Part shown: piece after piece, positions 24,780 to 34,221 of the stretch | Layout of the letters: every line of letters begins with the position of its first letter | How positions within the stretch are numbered: the first letter of the stretch is position 1 | NCBI GenBank assembly: GCA_964611295.1 | Contig: CAZSWV010000007.1 | Coordinates: 40,517 to 104,516 of the forward strand | Reading direction: 5' to 3' | Source: B73-G16 sp964611295 | Lineage (GTDB): Bacteria > Desulfobacterota > B13-G15 | Length of the DNA: 64,000 nucleotides | Notes under the pieces: generated by a model | What the model saw: the letters and a program-made list of their open reading frames with translations, nothing else | Database searches by the model: none | What the model was told of the DNA's origin: nothing | Position numbers and translations under genes: made by a program

Positions 24780-25629
24780 GATCCACAAAAAGGCCTTTTC
24801 CGGGCCTTATCTCTTTGGCTTGGCCATAATGGCCCTTTCTTTTAGCCTTTACGGCTTTTTCCTTGTCGGACTTGAAAACCTCCAAACGGCGGTTCAGTCT
24901 TGGCAAAAGGGCATCAAACTCGTCTGCTACCTCGATCCCAAGCTCACTGAGCCACAAAGGCAGATGGTCATTGACCAGCTTAGCTCCAAATTAGGGGCCA
25001 AGGAGGTCAGGTACCTTTCCCCAAAGGAGGTGAAAGAGGATTTGATGCACCAGATGGGGGCCTTTGCCGAGGGACTGGAGGTCGTGGAGGAAAGCTTCTT
25101 TCCCCCTTCGGTGGAGATCGCCTTCGGGTCGCCAAAGAGCGTACAAGAACTGGAATCCCTTGCCCATTTGGCCTCCCAGTTAAACGGCGTCCAGGAGGTC
25201 CTCTACGGCGGCCCATGGTTGAAAAAGGCTTTTGAGGTCTTGAACTTTTTCAAGAAGTCCCTTTGGGCACTAGGGGTCTTCCTCGTGGGCGTTTCCTTTT
25301 TCATATCTGCAAGTACCTTAAGGTTGGTCTTCTACCAGCGGAAAGAAGAGATCGAAATCCTACGGTTGGTTGGGGCTACGGAGTCCTTTATAAAGGTGCC
25401 CTTCTTACTGGAGGGCGTCTTTCAAGGGCTAATAGGGGCAGCTCTGGCCGTATGCATCGCTAACCTGTCTGTCCTTTACCTCCATGAAAACCTCCCTCCC
25501 TGGTTATCCCTTTACCTACCGCAGGCAAAGGTCTTATCCCTTAAATCCACCGCGATCCTTTTGGGCTTGGGAATGTGCTCCGGACTTTTAGGAGGAGCTA
25601 TAGCATGTATCGGTTCAGACTCTTTGTAA
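24766..25629 (+). CDS. ftsX: Cell division protein FtsX
   Basis: 287 residues with an N-terminal membrane helix, an extracytoplasmic loop (about residues 45-160) and three C-terminal helices, the MacB/FtsX layout. 'IEILRLVGATESFIKVPFLLEGVFQG' in the last third is characteristic. The periplasmic loop binds the EnvC coiled coil. The gene lies between ftsE and an EnvC-like gene, with overlaps of 14 and about 25 bases. Confidence 0.94.
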   Translation: MKFLRIHKKAFSGPYLFGLAIMALSFSLYGFFLVGLENLQTAVQSWQKGIKLVCYLDPKLTEPQRQMVIDQLSSKLGAKEVRYLSPKEVKEDLMHQMGAFAEGLEVVEESFFPPSVEIAFGSPKSVQELESLAHLASQLNGVQEVLYGGPWLKKAFEVLNFFKKSLWALGVFLVGVSFFISASTLRLVFYQRKEEIEILRLVGATESFIKVPFLLEGVFQGLIGAALAVCIANLSVLYLHENLPPWLSLYLPQAKVLSLKSTAILLGLGMCSGLLGGAIACIGSDSL

Positions 25630-26708
25630 TCCTCCTCCTACTCACAATATGGACCTCCCCCACATGGTCTCAGAGGGAACGCGAAACCTTAGAAGCCATA
25701 AAGAGGGAGATCGCCGTTCGACAGAGGAAGGCCGAGGAAAAACAAAAAGAGGAAAAAGTCCTATCTCAGAAGCTCGAGGCCCTCTCCTCTGAAATGGGAA
25801 GGCTACAAGGCGAACTTGTTTCCCTCCAAACGCAACTTAAGTCCTTGGAGCTGCAAATGGCAAGGCTCAGGACTGAAATACAAAAGATCGAAAGCAAAAT
25901 CCAAGGGCTAGAAGAAGGCCTCTCGAAGAGGGTTATGGTCTTGTTGAAGGTAAGGCATGGAGGGGCTCTACAGGTGCTTTTGGAGAGCCAGTCCTATGGG
26001 GAGTTTTTGCGCAACTTGGACCTGCTCTCAAAGCTCATCGAGGCAGAGAGGATGAAATTGCTCCAGTTGAAGGCCCTGAAACTGGAGCAGCAAGAAAAGG
26101 CCATAGAACTTGAGGCCTTACAAAGGGATGTGGCCAAAAAGGCCTATAGGGTACAGAAATTAAAGCAAGCCCTTGCTTTGAAACAGTCCGAAATGGAGAA
26201 GCTCTTGGAATCGGTAAGAAAGGAAAAGGAGGAAGAACTCAAGCGAATAGCTGAACTCCAAAGGCGCAAAAGGGCCCTTGAGGAGCTCCTCGCACGTCTA
26301 GCAAGGGAAAAGAAACCCGAAGAGGATCACCTGAACAGGTTAAAAGACAAGCTCCCACTTCCAGCCGAAGGCACCCTTAAGAAGCTCCCTTACCATGAAG
26401 GGGTGGCCATCTTGTGTAGACCTGGAACTGAGGTACGGGCTGTGGGCGATGGGAAGGTGGTTTTTGCTTCCCCCTTTGAAGGATATGGCAATTTAGTCAT
26501 AATAGACCACGGTAGAGGCTATCATACGGTGTATGCTTACTTGGATCAGATCCTAAAGAGGCCAGGGGAAAGGGTGAAGGCAGGGGAGGTAATAGGAAAG
26601 GTGTTGGAAGCACAAAAAGAGGACGGGCCTTTTGTTTACTTTGAAGTAAGACACAACGGCAGGTGCGAACCTCCTAGCAAGTGGTTGGCTCTGCCTTTGT
26701 CCCAGTAA
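25605..26708 (+). CDS. envC: EnvC-like murein hydrolase activator (coiled coil plus degenerate LytM domain)
   Basis: About 367 residues from ATG 25605 (GGAGGAG ribosome-binding site; an earlier frame start at 25575 is less likely). A signal peptide is followed by a long coiled coil (about 25-260) rich in Glu, Lys and Gln, then a LytM/M23 domain. Active M23 enzymes need HxxxD and HxH; here the sites read 'YHEGVAILCRPG' (Asp replaced by Ala) and 'PFVYFEVRHNG' (first His of HxH replaced by Tyr). It should therefore be a non-catalytic amidase activator, as EnvC is, working with FtsEX encoded just upstream. Confidence 0.9.
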   Translation: MYRFRLFVILLLLTIWTSPTWSQRERETLEAIKREIAVRQRKAEEKQKEEKVLSQKLEALSSEMGRLQGELVSLQTQLKSLELQMARLRTEIQKIESKIQGLEEGLSKRVMVLLKVRHGGALQVLLESQSYGEFLRNLDLLSKLIEAERMKLLQLKALKLEQQEKAIELEALQRDVAKKAYRVQKLKQALALKQSEMEKLLESVRKEKEEELKRIAELQRRKRALEELLARLAREKKPEEDHLNRLKDKLPLPAEGTLKKLPYHEGVAILCRPGTEVRAVGDGKVVFASPFEGYGNLVIIDHGRGYHTVYAYLDQILKRPGERVKAGEVIGKVLEAQKEDGPFVYFEVRHNGRCEPPSKWLALPLSQ

Positions 26709-26718
26709 GGGGGTAAAA

Positions 26719-27924
26719 ATGAAGAAGCGCTGGCTCTTATTGACAATAGGTTTGGCTTTGGCCTGTGGCCTTGCCTTCTTCCAGGTGGTGGCCACTTCTG
26801 GGCCTAAGGACGAGGTGTACAGGAAATTGAAGCTCCTTACCGAAGTGATGGAGATAGTGAGACAAGAATATGTAGAAGAGGTCTCTTATGAAAAGTTGAT
26901 CACTGGGGCCATCCAAGGGATGTTGAGTAACCTTGACCCCTATTCTGCTTACCTAACACCGGACATGATGAAGGAGTTGGAGATAGAAACGAAAGGGAGC
27001 TTCGGAGGCATAGGGATAGAGATCGGCATGAAGGACGGCATTCCTACGGTGATATCGCCTATTGAAGACACCCCTGCTTGGAAGGCGGGTTTAAAAGCAG
27101 GGGATAAGATCATCAAGATAAACGGTGAACCCACAAAAGGCCTGAGCCTCATGGAATGTGTCAAGAGGTTGAGAGGCCCTAAGGGGACAAAGGTCACCTT
27201 AACCATATTAAGGGAAGGCCTTTCCGAACCAAAGGAGGTGACCATAATCCGGGACATCATAAAGATCCAAAGCGTTAAGTCTCGCCCCTTGGAAGAAGGG
27301 TTCTTTTACGTTAGGATCACGCAGTTCCAAGAGGACACAGCACGAGACTTGAGGAAAGCCATTCTCTCCTATGAGAAGGAGACCCCTATAAGGGGACTCA
27401 TACTTGACCTCAGGAACAATCCTGGAGGCCTTTTGGACCAAGCTGTAGAGGTAGCTGATCTCTTCCTCAATAAGGGCGTAATAGTCTCAGTGAAGACAAG
27501 GGACCAAAGGGAGCTCAGATATGAGGCAAAGGAGGAAGGTACCTTTCAGGATTGGCCTATGATCGTTTTGGTCAATTACGGATCGGCCAGCGCTTCTGAG
27601 ATCGTGGCAGGTGCGTTGAAGGATCACAAAAGGGCCCTGATCATGGGCACAAGGACCTTCGGAAAGGGCTCCGTTCAAACCATAATACCCTTGGAAGGTG
27701 GATCAGGACTTAGGCTAACTACTGCTCGCTACTTCACACCCCAAGGGACGTCCATCCAAGATTCGGGTATAAAGCCAGATATAGAATACCCCGAACCCCA
27801 AGAAGCCCAGGGTGAGGAAGATCCTGTATTGCGGGAGGCCTTTAACTACCTCAAGGCTTTGGCCCTTTATAGGGAATATGTAGATGTCACCAAGAAAAAG
27901 GCAAAGGGACAAGAGAAATCGTAA
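26719..27924 (+). CDS. ctpA: Carboxyl-terminal processing protease CtpA (S41)
   Basis: 401 residues: signal/anchor helix (5-25), a PDZ domain (about 95-180, 'GGIGIEIGMKDGIPTVISPI') and the S41 protease domain. The Ser-Lys dyad is likely S291 in 'GSASASEIV' and K316 in 'TRTFGKGSVQ', spaced as in E. coli Prc. It cleaves envelope proteins at their C-termini, often murein hydrolases or their activators, which fits its place after envC. It has an AAGGGGG ribosome-binding site and overlaps the next gene by 41 bases. Confidence 0.95.
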   Translation: MKKRWLLLTIGLALACGLAFFQVVATSGPKDEVYRKLKLLTEVMEIVRQEYVEEVSYEKLITGAIQGMLSNLDPYSAYLTPDMMKELEIETKGSFGGIGIEIGMKDGIPTVISPIEDTPAWKAGLKAGDKIIKINGEPTKGLSLMECVKRLRGPKGTKVTLTILREGLSEPKEVTIIRDIIKIQSVKSRPLEEGFFYVRITQFQEDTARDLRKAILSYEKETPIRGLILDLRNNPGGLLDQAVEVADLFLNKGVIVSVKTRDQRELRYEAKEEGTFQDWPMIVLVNYGSASASEIVAGALKDHKRALIMGTRTFGKGSVQTIIPLEGGSGLRLTTARYFTPQGTSIQDSGIKPDIEYPEPQEAQGEEDPVLREAFNYLKALALYREYVDVTKKKAKGQEKS

Positions 27925-28990
27925 ACTACCCCGCCTGTATTGGACCTTGACCCTGTTTCTACCTCTTGTAAGTGCCTTTGTTGTCTACATGTTTTTACGC
28001 CCTTTGCCCCAACGCGAAGCAGAAACACCTCCTGTCCAAAAGCCCCATGTCCCTTCACCTCTCCCTTCTGAGACCATCAAGGAGGTGCTCTTTTCCTTTT
28101 TGTTCGAACAGGGTGTAAAAAGGCACATGGTGGAGGTCTTTCCAGACAAGGTAGAGATCCGATTGCCAAAGGCAGTCCGTTCAAGCCTCGTTTTGTCCTT
28201 AAAGGACCATTTTGAGAGGGCTGGATTCTCCATAAAGGAAGGAAACGCCAATGGCATGTGGCTTCTTGAGGTCCAGAACGCAAAAGGCGAGCGCCTAATC
28301 GTAGGCTTCCCACAAGTAGGCCTCAAAAAACCCCTTTTGGCCGTTGTCGTGGACGATTTGGGAGAAGACGCCCAGGGGCTTGAGATGTTGATGGAGATAG
28401 CCGAGCCCTTTACCTTTTCCTTTTTGCCCTTTGCAACTCGGACAAAAGAACTGGCCCAAAAGGCAAGGAGGAGGGGTTTTGAGGTGCTTTTACATCTACC
28501 AATGGAGCCCAAGGGCTACCCTTTGGAAGACCCAGGTAAAGGAGCTCTTCTGTGTTCTATGGAAGAGGGAACCCTTGTAGATCAAACCCTTAAGGCCTTA
28601 TCTCAAATCCCCTTCGTCTCAGGGGCAAACAACCACATGGGATCGCACTTCACCGAGGATTTCCAAAGGATGAGGGTCGTCTTTAGGGTTTTAAAGCAAA
28701 AGGGCATGTTCTTCCTTGACAGCCTTACTACTCCCCACTCTATGGCAAAGGAAGCTGCACGGGTTGAAGGGTTAAGGCTTTACGTAAGGGATGTGTTTTT
28801 GGACAACGGTCAGGATACTGAGGACTTCAACAGGCAATGGGACCTTCTCCTTAAGAAGGCCTACGAAAAGGGAGAAGCCATCGGCATATGTCATCCGTAT
28901 AAAAGCACCCTCATGGAGCTCAAGGAAAAGGTCCTTAGCCTTAAGGACGTAGAACTTGTACCACTCTCCTGGCTTTCCCCATACCTTTAG
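27884..28990 (+). CDS. Divergent polysaccharide deacetylase family protein
   Basis: 368 residues: a basic cytoplasmic start, one membrane helix (about 18-40), a variable linker, and a NodB-like domain from about residue 147. Motifs are 'AVVVDDLGEDAQGLEML', 'VLLHLPMEPKGYP', 'NNHMGSHF' and 'FFLDSLTTPHS', which match the divergent deacetylase family that commonly follows ctpA and ftsEX-envC genes in deltaproteobacteria. It is presumably anchored in the inner membrane and acts on an envelope polymer in the periplasm. The activity has not been established for the family as far as I know. Confidence 0.87.
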   Translation: MSPRKRQRDKRNRKLPRLYWTLTLFLPLVSAFVVYMFLRPLPQREAETPPVQKPHVPSPLPSETIKEVLFSFLFEQGVKRHMVEVFPDKVEIRLPKAVRSSLVLSLKDHFERAGFSIKEGNANGMWLLEVQNAKGERLIVGFPQVGLKKPLLAVVVDDLGEDAQGLEMLMEIAEPFTFSFLPFATRTKELAQKARRRGFEVLLHLPMEPKGYPLEDPGKGALLCSMEEGTLVDQTLKALSQIPFVSGANNHMGSHFTEDFQRMRVVFRVLKQKGMFFLDSLTTPHSMAKEAARVEGLRLYVRDVFLDNGQDTEDFNRQWDLLLKKAYEKGEAIGICHPYKSTLMELKEKVLSLKDVELVPLSWLSPYL

Positions 28991-29020
28991 TTTACAGGCA
29001 TAAGGTGGATTTGTTATTTT
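28991..29020 (+). promoter_or_regulatory. Possible internal promoter before accD
   Basis: TTTACA (28991-28996) and TATTTT (29015-29020) are spaced by 18 bases in the only sizeable gap (44 bases) in this part of the plus-strand convoy. Confidence 0.35.
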
Positions 29021-29034
29021 AAGAGGGCTACGCC

Positions 29035-29847
29035 ATGGTCCTTCCTAGGAAAAAAGACGATATCTCTCATGAACTGTGGGAACAGTGCCCCTCGTGTAGG
29101 GAAATGGTCCTCAAAAAGGAACTCGAGGTAAACCTCCGCGTCTGCCCAAAATGTAGCTTTCACTTCCCCCTTTCAGCAAGGAGGCGCATAGACATTACGG
29201 TGGATTCCGGCACTTTTTTCGAGAAAGACGCACATCTTGAGCCCGTGGACGTCCTTAACTTTAAAGACACCAAGCGTTATTCAGAACGACTGAGGGAAGC
29301 CCAGGAGAAAACAGGTTTAAAAGAAGCCTTTTTATACGGTTTAGGTGAAATATATGGTAACCCTGTAGTGGTCGGCGCCTTTGACTTTGAGTTCCTCGGG
29401 GGGAGTTTGGGTTCTGTGGTGGGGGAAAAGGTCACACGTGCCATTGAGGAATCCATGAAGACAGGTCGAGCCCTTGTCATCTTCTCCTGTTCCGGAGGGG
29501 CGAGGATGCAAGAGGGTACCCTCTCCCTCATGCAGATGGCCAAAACCTCAGCAGCCCTTGCCCGTCTCAGACGCCATGGTATCCCTTATATATCCGTGCT
29601 GACCGACCCTACCACAGGAGGGGTGACAGCGAGTATAGGCATGTTGGGCGATATCATCTTGGCCGAGCCAGGAGCCCTCATCGGCTTTGCTGGCCCAAGG
29701 GTCATCAAGGAAACCATCGGTGAAGAGTTACCCCCGGGTTTCCAAAGTGCTGAGTACGTGTTAGAACACGGTTTCCTCGATATGGTGGTTGACAGGAGGA
29801 AACTGCGGGACACGTTGGGTAAGCTCCTCTTTTTGCTCTACCATTGA
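29035..29847 (+). CDS. accD: Acetyl-CoA carboxylase carboxyltransferase subunit beta
   Basis: 270 residues. The zinc ribbon C18/C21/C37/C40 ('CPSC', 'CPKC') is followed by the carboxyltransferase (crotonase-like) domain with 'SCSGGARMQEGTLSLMQMAK' and 'PTTGGVTASIGMLGD', the AccD oxyanion-hole regions. It transfers the carboxyl group from biotin to acetyl-CoA in fatty acid synthesis with AccA, which is not in this window. GAGGG lies 8 bases before the ATG. The stop overlaps a possible TTG start of folC. Confidence 0.97.
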   Translation: MVLPRKKDDISHELWEQCPSCREMVLKKELEVNLRVCPKCSFHFPLSARRRIDITVDSGTFFEKDAHLEPVDVLNFKDTKRYSERLREAQEKTGLKEAFLYGLGEIYGNPVVVGAFDFEFLGGSLGSVVGEKVTRAIEESMKTGRALVIFSCSGGARMQEGTLSLMQMAKTSAALARLRRHGIPYISVLTDPTTGGVTASIGMLGDIILAEPGALIGFAGPRVIKETIGEELPPGFQSAEYVLEHGFLDMVVDRRKLRDTLGKLLFLLYH

Positions 29848-29852
29848 TCCCC

Positions 29853-31121
29853 ATGGGTGAACTGGAAAGGGAACTACAGTACCTTTACGGACTGGAACGC
29901 TTTGGGATGATCTTCGGCTTGGAGAACGTCTCCGAGCTGCTGCACCACCTTGGGAATCCCCATTTGAGGCTCAAAGCCATCCACATCACCGGTACAAATG
30001 GGAAAGGCTCGGTATGCGCCTTCCTGCACTCGGTGCTTGGCCGGCGCTATAAAGTGGGCCTTTACACCTCACCTCACTTACATCGGGTGAACGAGCGCAT
30101 AAAGGTAAACGAAAGGGAAATCGAAGACACGGAACTACTTGAACTCATCAGGCTTTTGCGGACCAAGGTAGAGGAGAAAGGGGGACCCCAGGTCTTCACG
30201 TTCTTCGATTTTCTCACGGCGATTGCCTTTTTTTACTTTGCCCAACAGTCAGTAGACATAGCGATCGTAGAGGTAGGACTCGGAGGGAGGCTTGACTCCA
30301 CAAACGTCCTCTTGCCCCTTGTTTCCGTTATCACCAACGTAGGCCACGACCACATGGATGTCCTCGGGCCGACCTTGGCCGATGTAGCCAGAGAAAAGGC
30401 GGGTATCATCAAGGAGGGCAGACCACTGGTCTGCGGAGAAAGAAAGGACGCACCGCTCAAGGTGATCTTAGAAGAGGCCCAAATGAAGGGAAGTGAGGTC
30501 CTACTGTTGGACCGGGACTTCACTTATCAGGCCTCCCCTAAGTTTTCCTTCCGAGGGAGGAGGTGGCACCTCGAAGGGCTTGAGCTCGGCCTTATGGGAA
30601 AACACCAGCTTATAAACGCGACCTTGGCCCTGGCGGTCCTTGAGCTTCTGGAGGAAATGGGATTTACCTTGTCTGAAGAGGACGTACGCCTCGGCTTAAA
30701 GGAGACAAAGTGGCCGGGACGCCTTGAAACCTTCGGGGAAGGACCGAAGGTAGTCCTTGACGGGGCCCATAATCCAGAAGGAGCAAGGGTCCTCCGCGAC
30801 GCCTTGAGGGAAATGGCCTATTGTCGCCTTCACCTCATCGTAGGCATCATGGCAGATAAGCCTTGGAGGGAGATCCTCCAAATAATCCTCCCCCTTTCCG
30901 ATCGCGTCATAGCCTTTAGGCCTTCTAACCCTAGGGCCCTTGAGCCACAGAGGATCGTGGAAGAGGCCCGATTATACGGGCTTGATGCCGTCTGCGCAAA
31001 AGAGGCCAGAGAAGCTTTGCAGATGGCTTTGGATTTTGCTGGCCCGAATGACCTGGTCCTTGTCACAGGGTCCCTTTTCGCGGTGGCTGAGATCCGTGAG
31101 GCCTTGCTCTTCGGAAGATGA
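29853..31121 (+). CDS. folC: Folylpolyglutamate synthase / dihydrofolate synthase
   Basis: About 422 residues. The Mur-ligase-like P-loop 'HITGTNGKGSVCAFLHSVL' and the following 'VGLYTSPHLHRVNERIKVN' are FolC signatures, with 'VEVGLGGRLDSTNVL' and 'VLDGAHNPEGARVL' later. It adds glutamate to (dihydro)folates. ATG 29853 is used; a TTG at 29844 overlapping accD by 4 bases is the alternative. The accD-folC pair is a frequent neighbour arrangement. It ends in an ATGA overlap with lptD. Confidence 0.95.
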   Translation: MGELERELQYLYGLERFGMIFGLENVSELLHHLGNPHLRLKAIHITGTNGKGSVCAFLHSVLGRRYKVGLYTSPHLHRVNERIKVNEREIEDTELLELIRLLRTKVEEKGGPQVFTFFDFLTAIAFFYFAQQSVDIAIVEVGLGGRLDSTNVLLPLVSVITNVGHDHMDVLGPTLADVAREKAGIIKEGRPLVCGERKDAPLKVILEEAQMKGSEVLLLDRDFTYQASPKFSFRGRRWHLEGLELGLMGKHQLINATLALAVLELLEEMGFTLSEEDVRLGLKETKWPGRLETFGEGPKVVLDGAHNPEGARVLRDALREMAYCRLHLIVGIMADKPWREILQIILPLSDRVIAFRPSNPRALEPQRIVEEARLYGLDAVCAKEAREALQMALDFAGPNDLVLVTGSLFAVAEIREALLFGR

Positions 31122-33136
31122 AGTATTACTTGGCCATGATACTACTCCTTTGGCCGTTTGTGGCTCATGGAGAGCTAAAGGTGGAATCAGAAAAGGCCTT
31201 CTATAACTGGACAGATAAGGTGGCTTACTTCATAGGAAAGGTAAAGGGATGGCATGGGAACAAGTACTTTGAGGCGGATCGGCTCACCTATTGGGTTGAG
31301 GCTGAAAGGGTGTTGGCCGAAGGCAATGTGTTATTACAAGAGGGACCTGACTTCATAAAGGCAGACCGCATAGAGTATGACCTAAAACAAGAAACAGGAG
31401 TCTTTTACGAAGCCCTCTTATTTTTGTCAGAAAAGCAATACTACATCAAGGCAAACAAGATACAGAAGCTCGGCAAGGACCGCTATGTACTTGAAGGCGC
31501 CTCCCTCACTTCCTGTGATCCTCTATCCCCTGACTGGGAGTTCCGCTCAAGGGACTTAAAGCTGAAGGTAGAAGGGTACGCTCAGGCCAAATGGCCTGCC
31601 TTCCTCGTAAAAGGGGTGCCGATATTGGCCTTCCCCTGGGCCATCTTTCCGGTGAAGAAGGAAAGGCAGACCGGCTTCCTTATACCCACCTTTGGCTATT
31701 CTGACCGTTATGGACCTGTTGTAACGGTTCCCTTCTTTTGGGCGATCTCGGAAAATCAAGACGCCACTTTTTACTTGACAAAACACGGGGACCAAAGGGG
31801 GCGCGGGTTAAAATGGGGCGTTGAGTACCGTTATGCCTTAAAAAGTACCTCTTATGGCGAAGCCAGGCTCTTCGGCATAAAGGACAGGGTGGAAAGGAAG
31901 GACCGATGGGCGGTTTTCGGCCGTTCTTTTCACCTCTTTCCACAAGGGGTAAAGGGCTTTTTAGGGCTCAACCTGGTAAGCGATGACCGATACCCATCGG
32001 ATTTTGAGGACGATTTGAAGGGGTTCATAAAAGAAGAGGCACGTTACCTAAGGTATCTCCAATCCACCTTGGACTTAAGGAGGAATTGGCCTTGGGGTGA
32101 GGCCTATGTAAGTTTTGATTACTTCCAAGACCTTACTACGCCCGAAGACGACTTTACCCTCCACAGGTTACCTCGTTTGGGGTTAAGGACCTTTGAGACA
32201 AGGTTAAAGGAGGACCTCCCCGTTTTTGAAAAGTTCGAATTTGAACTCACCAATTTTTACCGCCAAAGGGGGCATAGAGGACAAAGGTTGGACTTCCTGA
32301 GTACGTTATCGTTTCGTACCACAACCCTTGGGCTTTTCGAACTCGAGCCGTGGTTGGAGTTAAGGGATACCTTGTACTTGACAGAAGGGGAACCCACAAG
32401 GAACAGGTTTTTGCCACGCGCAGGCATTTCAACGCGTACCTCCCTGTTCAAACCCATTAAAGTCATGGGCAAAGAGAGACTCCACTGGGTGGAGCCAGTC
32501 CTATCTTTTGAGTGGATCCCTGAGGTAGGGCAATCGCGCAACCCTAATTACGATTCGATCGACAGGATCGAACCCACGAGGTCTTTAACCCTTGAGATCA
32601 CTCAGCGCCTGACCGATAAGGACTTATCCCAGGAGGTCTTCTACCTCAAACTCAAACAAGGATACGACTTACATCCTGGTTTAGAGGAAAAAGAACGCCT
32701 CAAACCCTTAATAGGCGAGATGCACTTGGTCCCCCTTAAAGGGCTTTCCCTCTGGACCGAGCTTGCTTTTAACCACTCTGAGGGGCGTTTCGATTCCTTT
32801 AGGACCAGGGGTTCCTTTGCTTATAGGGCCTTGCGGCTTTCTGGCGAGTATTATTCGGACCTTAAGGCCGATACCCAAGGTCTTGGATTTTATGGGTCCA
32901 TAAGTACCCCTAAGGTTGACTTATGGACTTCTTACAGATATAACTTGAAGTCCAAATATAGGGTAGAAACGGCTTATGGCTTAGCTTACCGGCGGGGGTG
33001 TTGGGAGTTGTCGTTTCTTTTAGAAGACATCGGGGCTTCACCTGACCGAAAACAAAGGGCAGAGTTGAAGGTAACGGTAGGGGTTTTGTTACGGGGCATT
33101 GGGACGTATGAACTGAAAGGCGCCCTTGAACGATGA
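31118..33136 (+). CDS. lptD: LPS-assembly protein LptD
   Basis: 672 residues: signal peptide (cleavage near AHG-E, residue 18), an OstA/LptA-like domain ('AFYNWTDKVAYFIGKVKGW', 'EADRLTYWVEAERVLAEGN'), then the C-terminal outer-membrane barrel. The 'TSCDPLSPDWEF' motif and the late 'GCWELSFLLED' are LptD landmarks; their cysteines could form a disulfide. With LptE it inserts lipopolysaccharide into the outer leaflet. It is somewhat shorter than the E. coli protein (about 780), which is common in this kind of organism. Confidence 0.92.
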   Translation: MKYYLAMILLLWPFVAHGELKVESEKAFYNWTDKVAYFIGKVKGWHGNKYFEADRLTYWVEAERVLAEGNVLLQEGPDFIKADRIEYDLKQETGVFYEALLFLSEKQYYIKANKIQKLGKDRYVLEGASLTSCDPLSPDWEFRSRDLKLKVEGYAQAKWPAFLVKGVPILAFPWAIFPVKKERQTGFLIPTFGYSDRYGPVVTVPFFWAISENQDATFYLTKHGDQRGRGLKWGVEYRYALKSTSYGEARLFGIKDRVERKDRWAVFGRSFHLFPQGVKGFLGLNLVSDDRYPSDFEDDLKGFIKEEARYLRYLQSTLDLRRNWPWGEAYVSFDYFQDLTTPEDDFTLHRLPRLGLRTFETRLKEDLPVFEKFEFELTNFYRQRGHRGQRLDFLSTLSFRTTTLGLFELEPWLELRDTLYLTEGEPTRNRFLPRAGISTRTSLFKPIKVMGKERLHWVEPVLSFEWIPEVGQSRNPNYDSIDRIEPTRSLTLEITQRLTDKDLSQEVFYLKLKQGYDLHPGLEEKERLKPLIGEMHLVPLKGLSLWTELAFNHSEGRFDSFRTRGSFAYRALRLSGEYYSDLKADTQGLGFYGSISTPKVDLWTSYRYNLKSKYRVETAYGLAYRRGCWELSFLLEDIGASPDRKQRAELKVTVGVLLRGIGTYELKGALER

Positions 33137-33618
33137 AGCTTCTAGGGACATGGGCGATATTGTTTGGCTTTTGGGTTTTGCTATCGGGTAAATTCGATCC
33201 ATGGCACCTAGGATGGGGAATAGGGGCCAGTTTCGTGGTTTCGGCTCTGGGTAAGGGGCTCCTTTTCAGGGAAAGGTTACCTTTGGGTAAGAGGGTGCGT
33301 GAAATTTCGCGTTTCATCCTTTATCTTTTTTGGCTATTAAAGGAAATCTTTAAGGCCAACCTGCACGTGGCTTACCTCGTTTGGAACCCTAGGATGAAAG
33401 AACTCATAGACCCTAGGGTGATAAGGTTCAAAACACAACTGAAGGGCGATATCCCAAGGGTGACCTTTGCCAACTCGATAACGCTTACCCCAGGCACCAT
33501 CACCCTACTTCTGGAAGACGACCTCTATTATGTACATGCCATCGACCTGCCTTCGGCCTCCGGATTACCAGGGGAAATGGAAGAGAGGATAAAAAAGGTC
33601 TTCGAGCCAGGTCCATGA
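33133..33618 (+). CDS. mrpE: Mrp-type antiporter subunit E (MrpE/MnhE)
   Basis: 161 residues of the MNHE family with N-terminal helices and the conserved C-terminal 'VTFANSITLTPGTITLLLEDD' and 'YYVHAIDL'. It opens the antiporter module, overlapping lptD and mrpF as ATGA. In Mrp and membrane-bound hydrogenase complexes this subunit is part of the small-subunit ion-translocation assembly. Confidence 0.92.
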   Translation: MKLLGTWAILFGFWVLLSGKFDPWHLGWGIGASFVVSALGKGLLFRERLPLGKRVREISRFILYLFWLLKEIFKANLHVAYLVWNPRMKELIDPRVIRFKTQLKGDIPRVTFANSITLTPGTITLLLEDDLYYVHAIDLPSASGLPGEMEERIKKVFEPGP

Positions 33619-33875
33619 AGGAATTCCTCACCTTTACAGGCGTTTTCCTCTTGTGTCTGGTGGGAGTCTCCTTTTGGAGGATCTTGCGAGGACCCACGGT
33701 TTACGACCGTATTGTCGCTTCTAACTTTGTAGGGACCCTTGTACTGGTCCTTGTCACCGTATGTGGAGTGCTATATGAGAGGCTCGATGCTTTCATAGAT
33801 ATCGCCCTCCTTTACTCCCTGCTTTCTTTTATAGGCGTTTTGGTACTAGCTAAATACCTAGCCCATCGGGGGTAA
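33615..33875 (+). CDS. mrpF: Mrp-type antiporter subunit F (MrpF/MnhF)
   Basis: 86 residues, three predicted helices, with 'RGPTVYDRIVASNFVGTLVL' and 'YERLDAFIDIALLYSLLSFIG', both typical of MrpF. It overlaps mrpE by 4 bases, and mrpG follows after 4. Confidence 0.93.
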   Translation: MKEFLTFTGVFLLCLVGVSFWRILRGPTVYDRIVASNFVGTLVLVLVTVCGVLYERLDAFIDIALLYSLLSFIGVLVLAKYLAHRG

Positions 33876-33879
33876 GACA

Positions 33880-34221
33880 ATGGGTATTTTGGGGGCCGTG
33901 CTTGTGATAGTAGGGCTTTTCTTTTTTACTTCTTCCACCCTTGGGCTTTTGCGACTCCCTGACTGTTACTGTCGGATGCATGCAACAGGCAAGGCCGATA
34001 CCATGGGGATCTTCTTTACGTTTCTTGGGCTTGGCTTGATCCAATTTGGGTTTGGGGGGAACGTCATCCTTTTGGTGAAGCTCTTATTGGTGGTAGCCTT
34101 TTGGTTTGTAGGAGGGCCTACAGCTACCCATGCCCTTTTGCGTTCGGCCTTCCAAAGGGGTTTAACCCCTTGGAGCAAGCATGAAAAGGTCGTCTTCGAT
34201 TGGCCTGGAGGGGAAGTTTGA
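33880..34221 (+). CDS. mrpG: Mrp-type antiporter subunit G (MrpG/MnhG)
   Basis: 113 residues with three helices and the family motifs 'TLGLLRLPDCYCRMHATGKADT' in shortened form and 'GGPTATHALLRSAFQRG'. It is part of the E-F-G small-subunit group. Its stop overlaps the preferred TTG start of the next gene by 4 bases. Confidence 0.93.
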   Translation: MGILGAVLVIVGLFFFTSSTLGLLRLPDCYCRMHATGKADTMGIFFTFLGLGLIQFGFGGNVILLVKLLLVVAFWFVGGPTATHALLRSAFQRGLTPWSKHEKVVFDWPGGEV

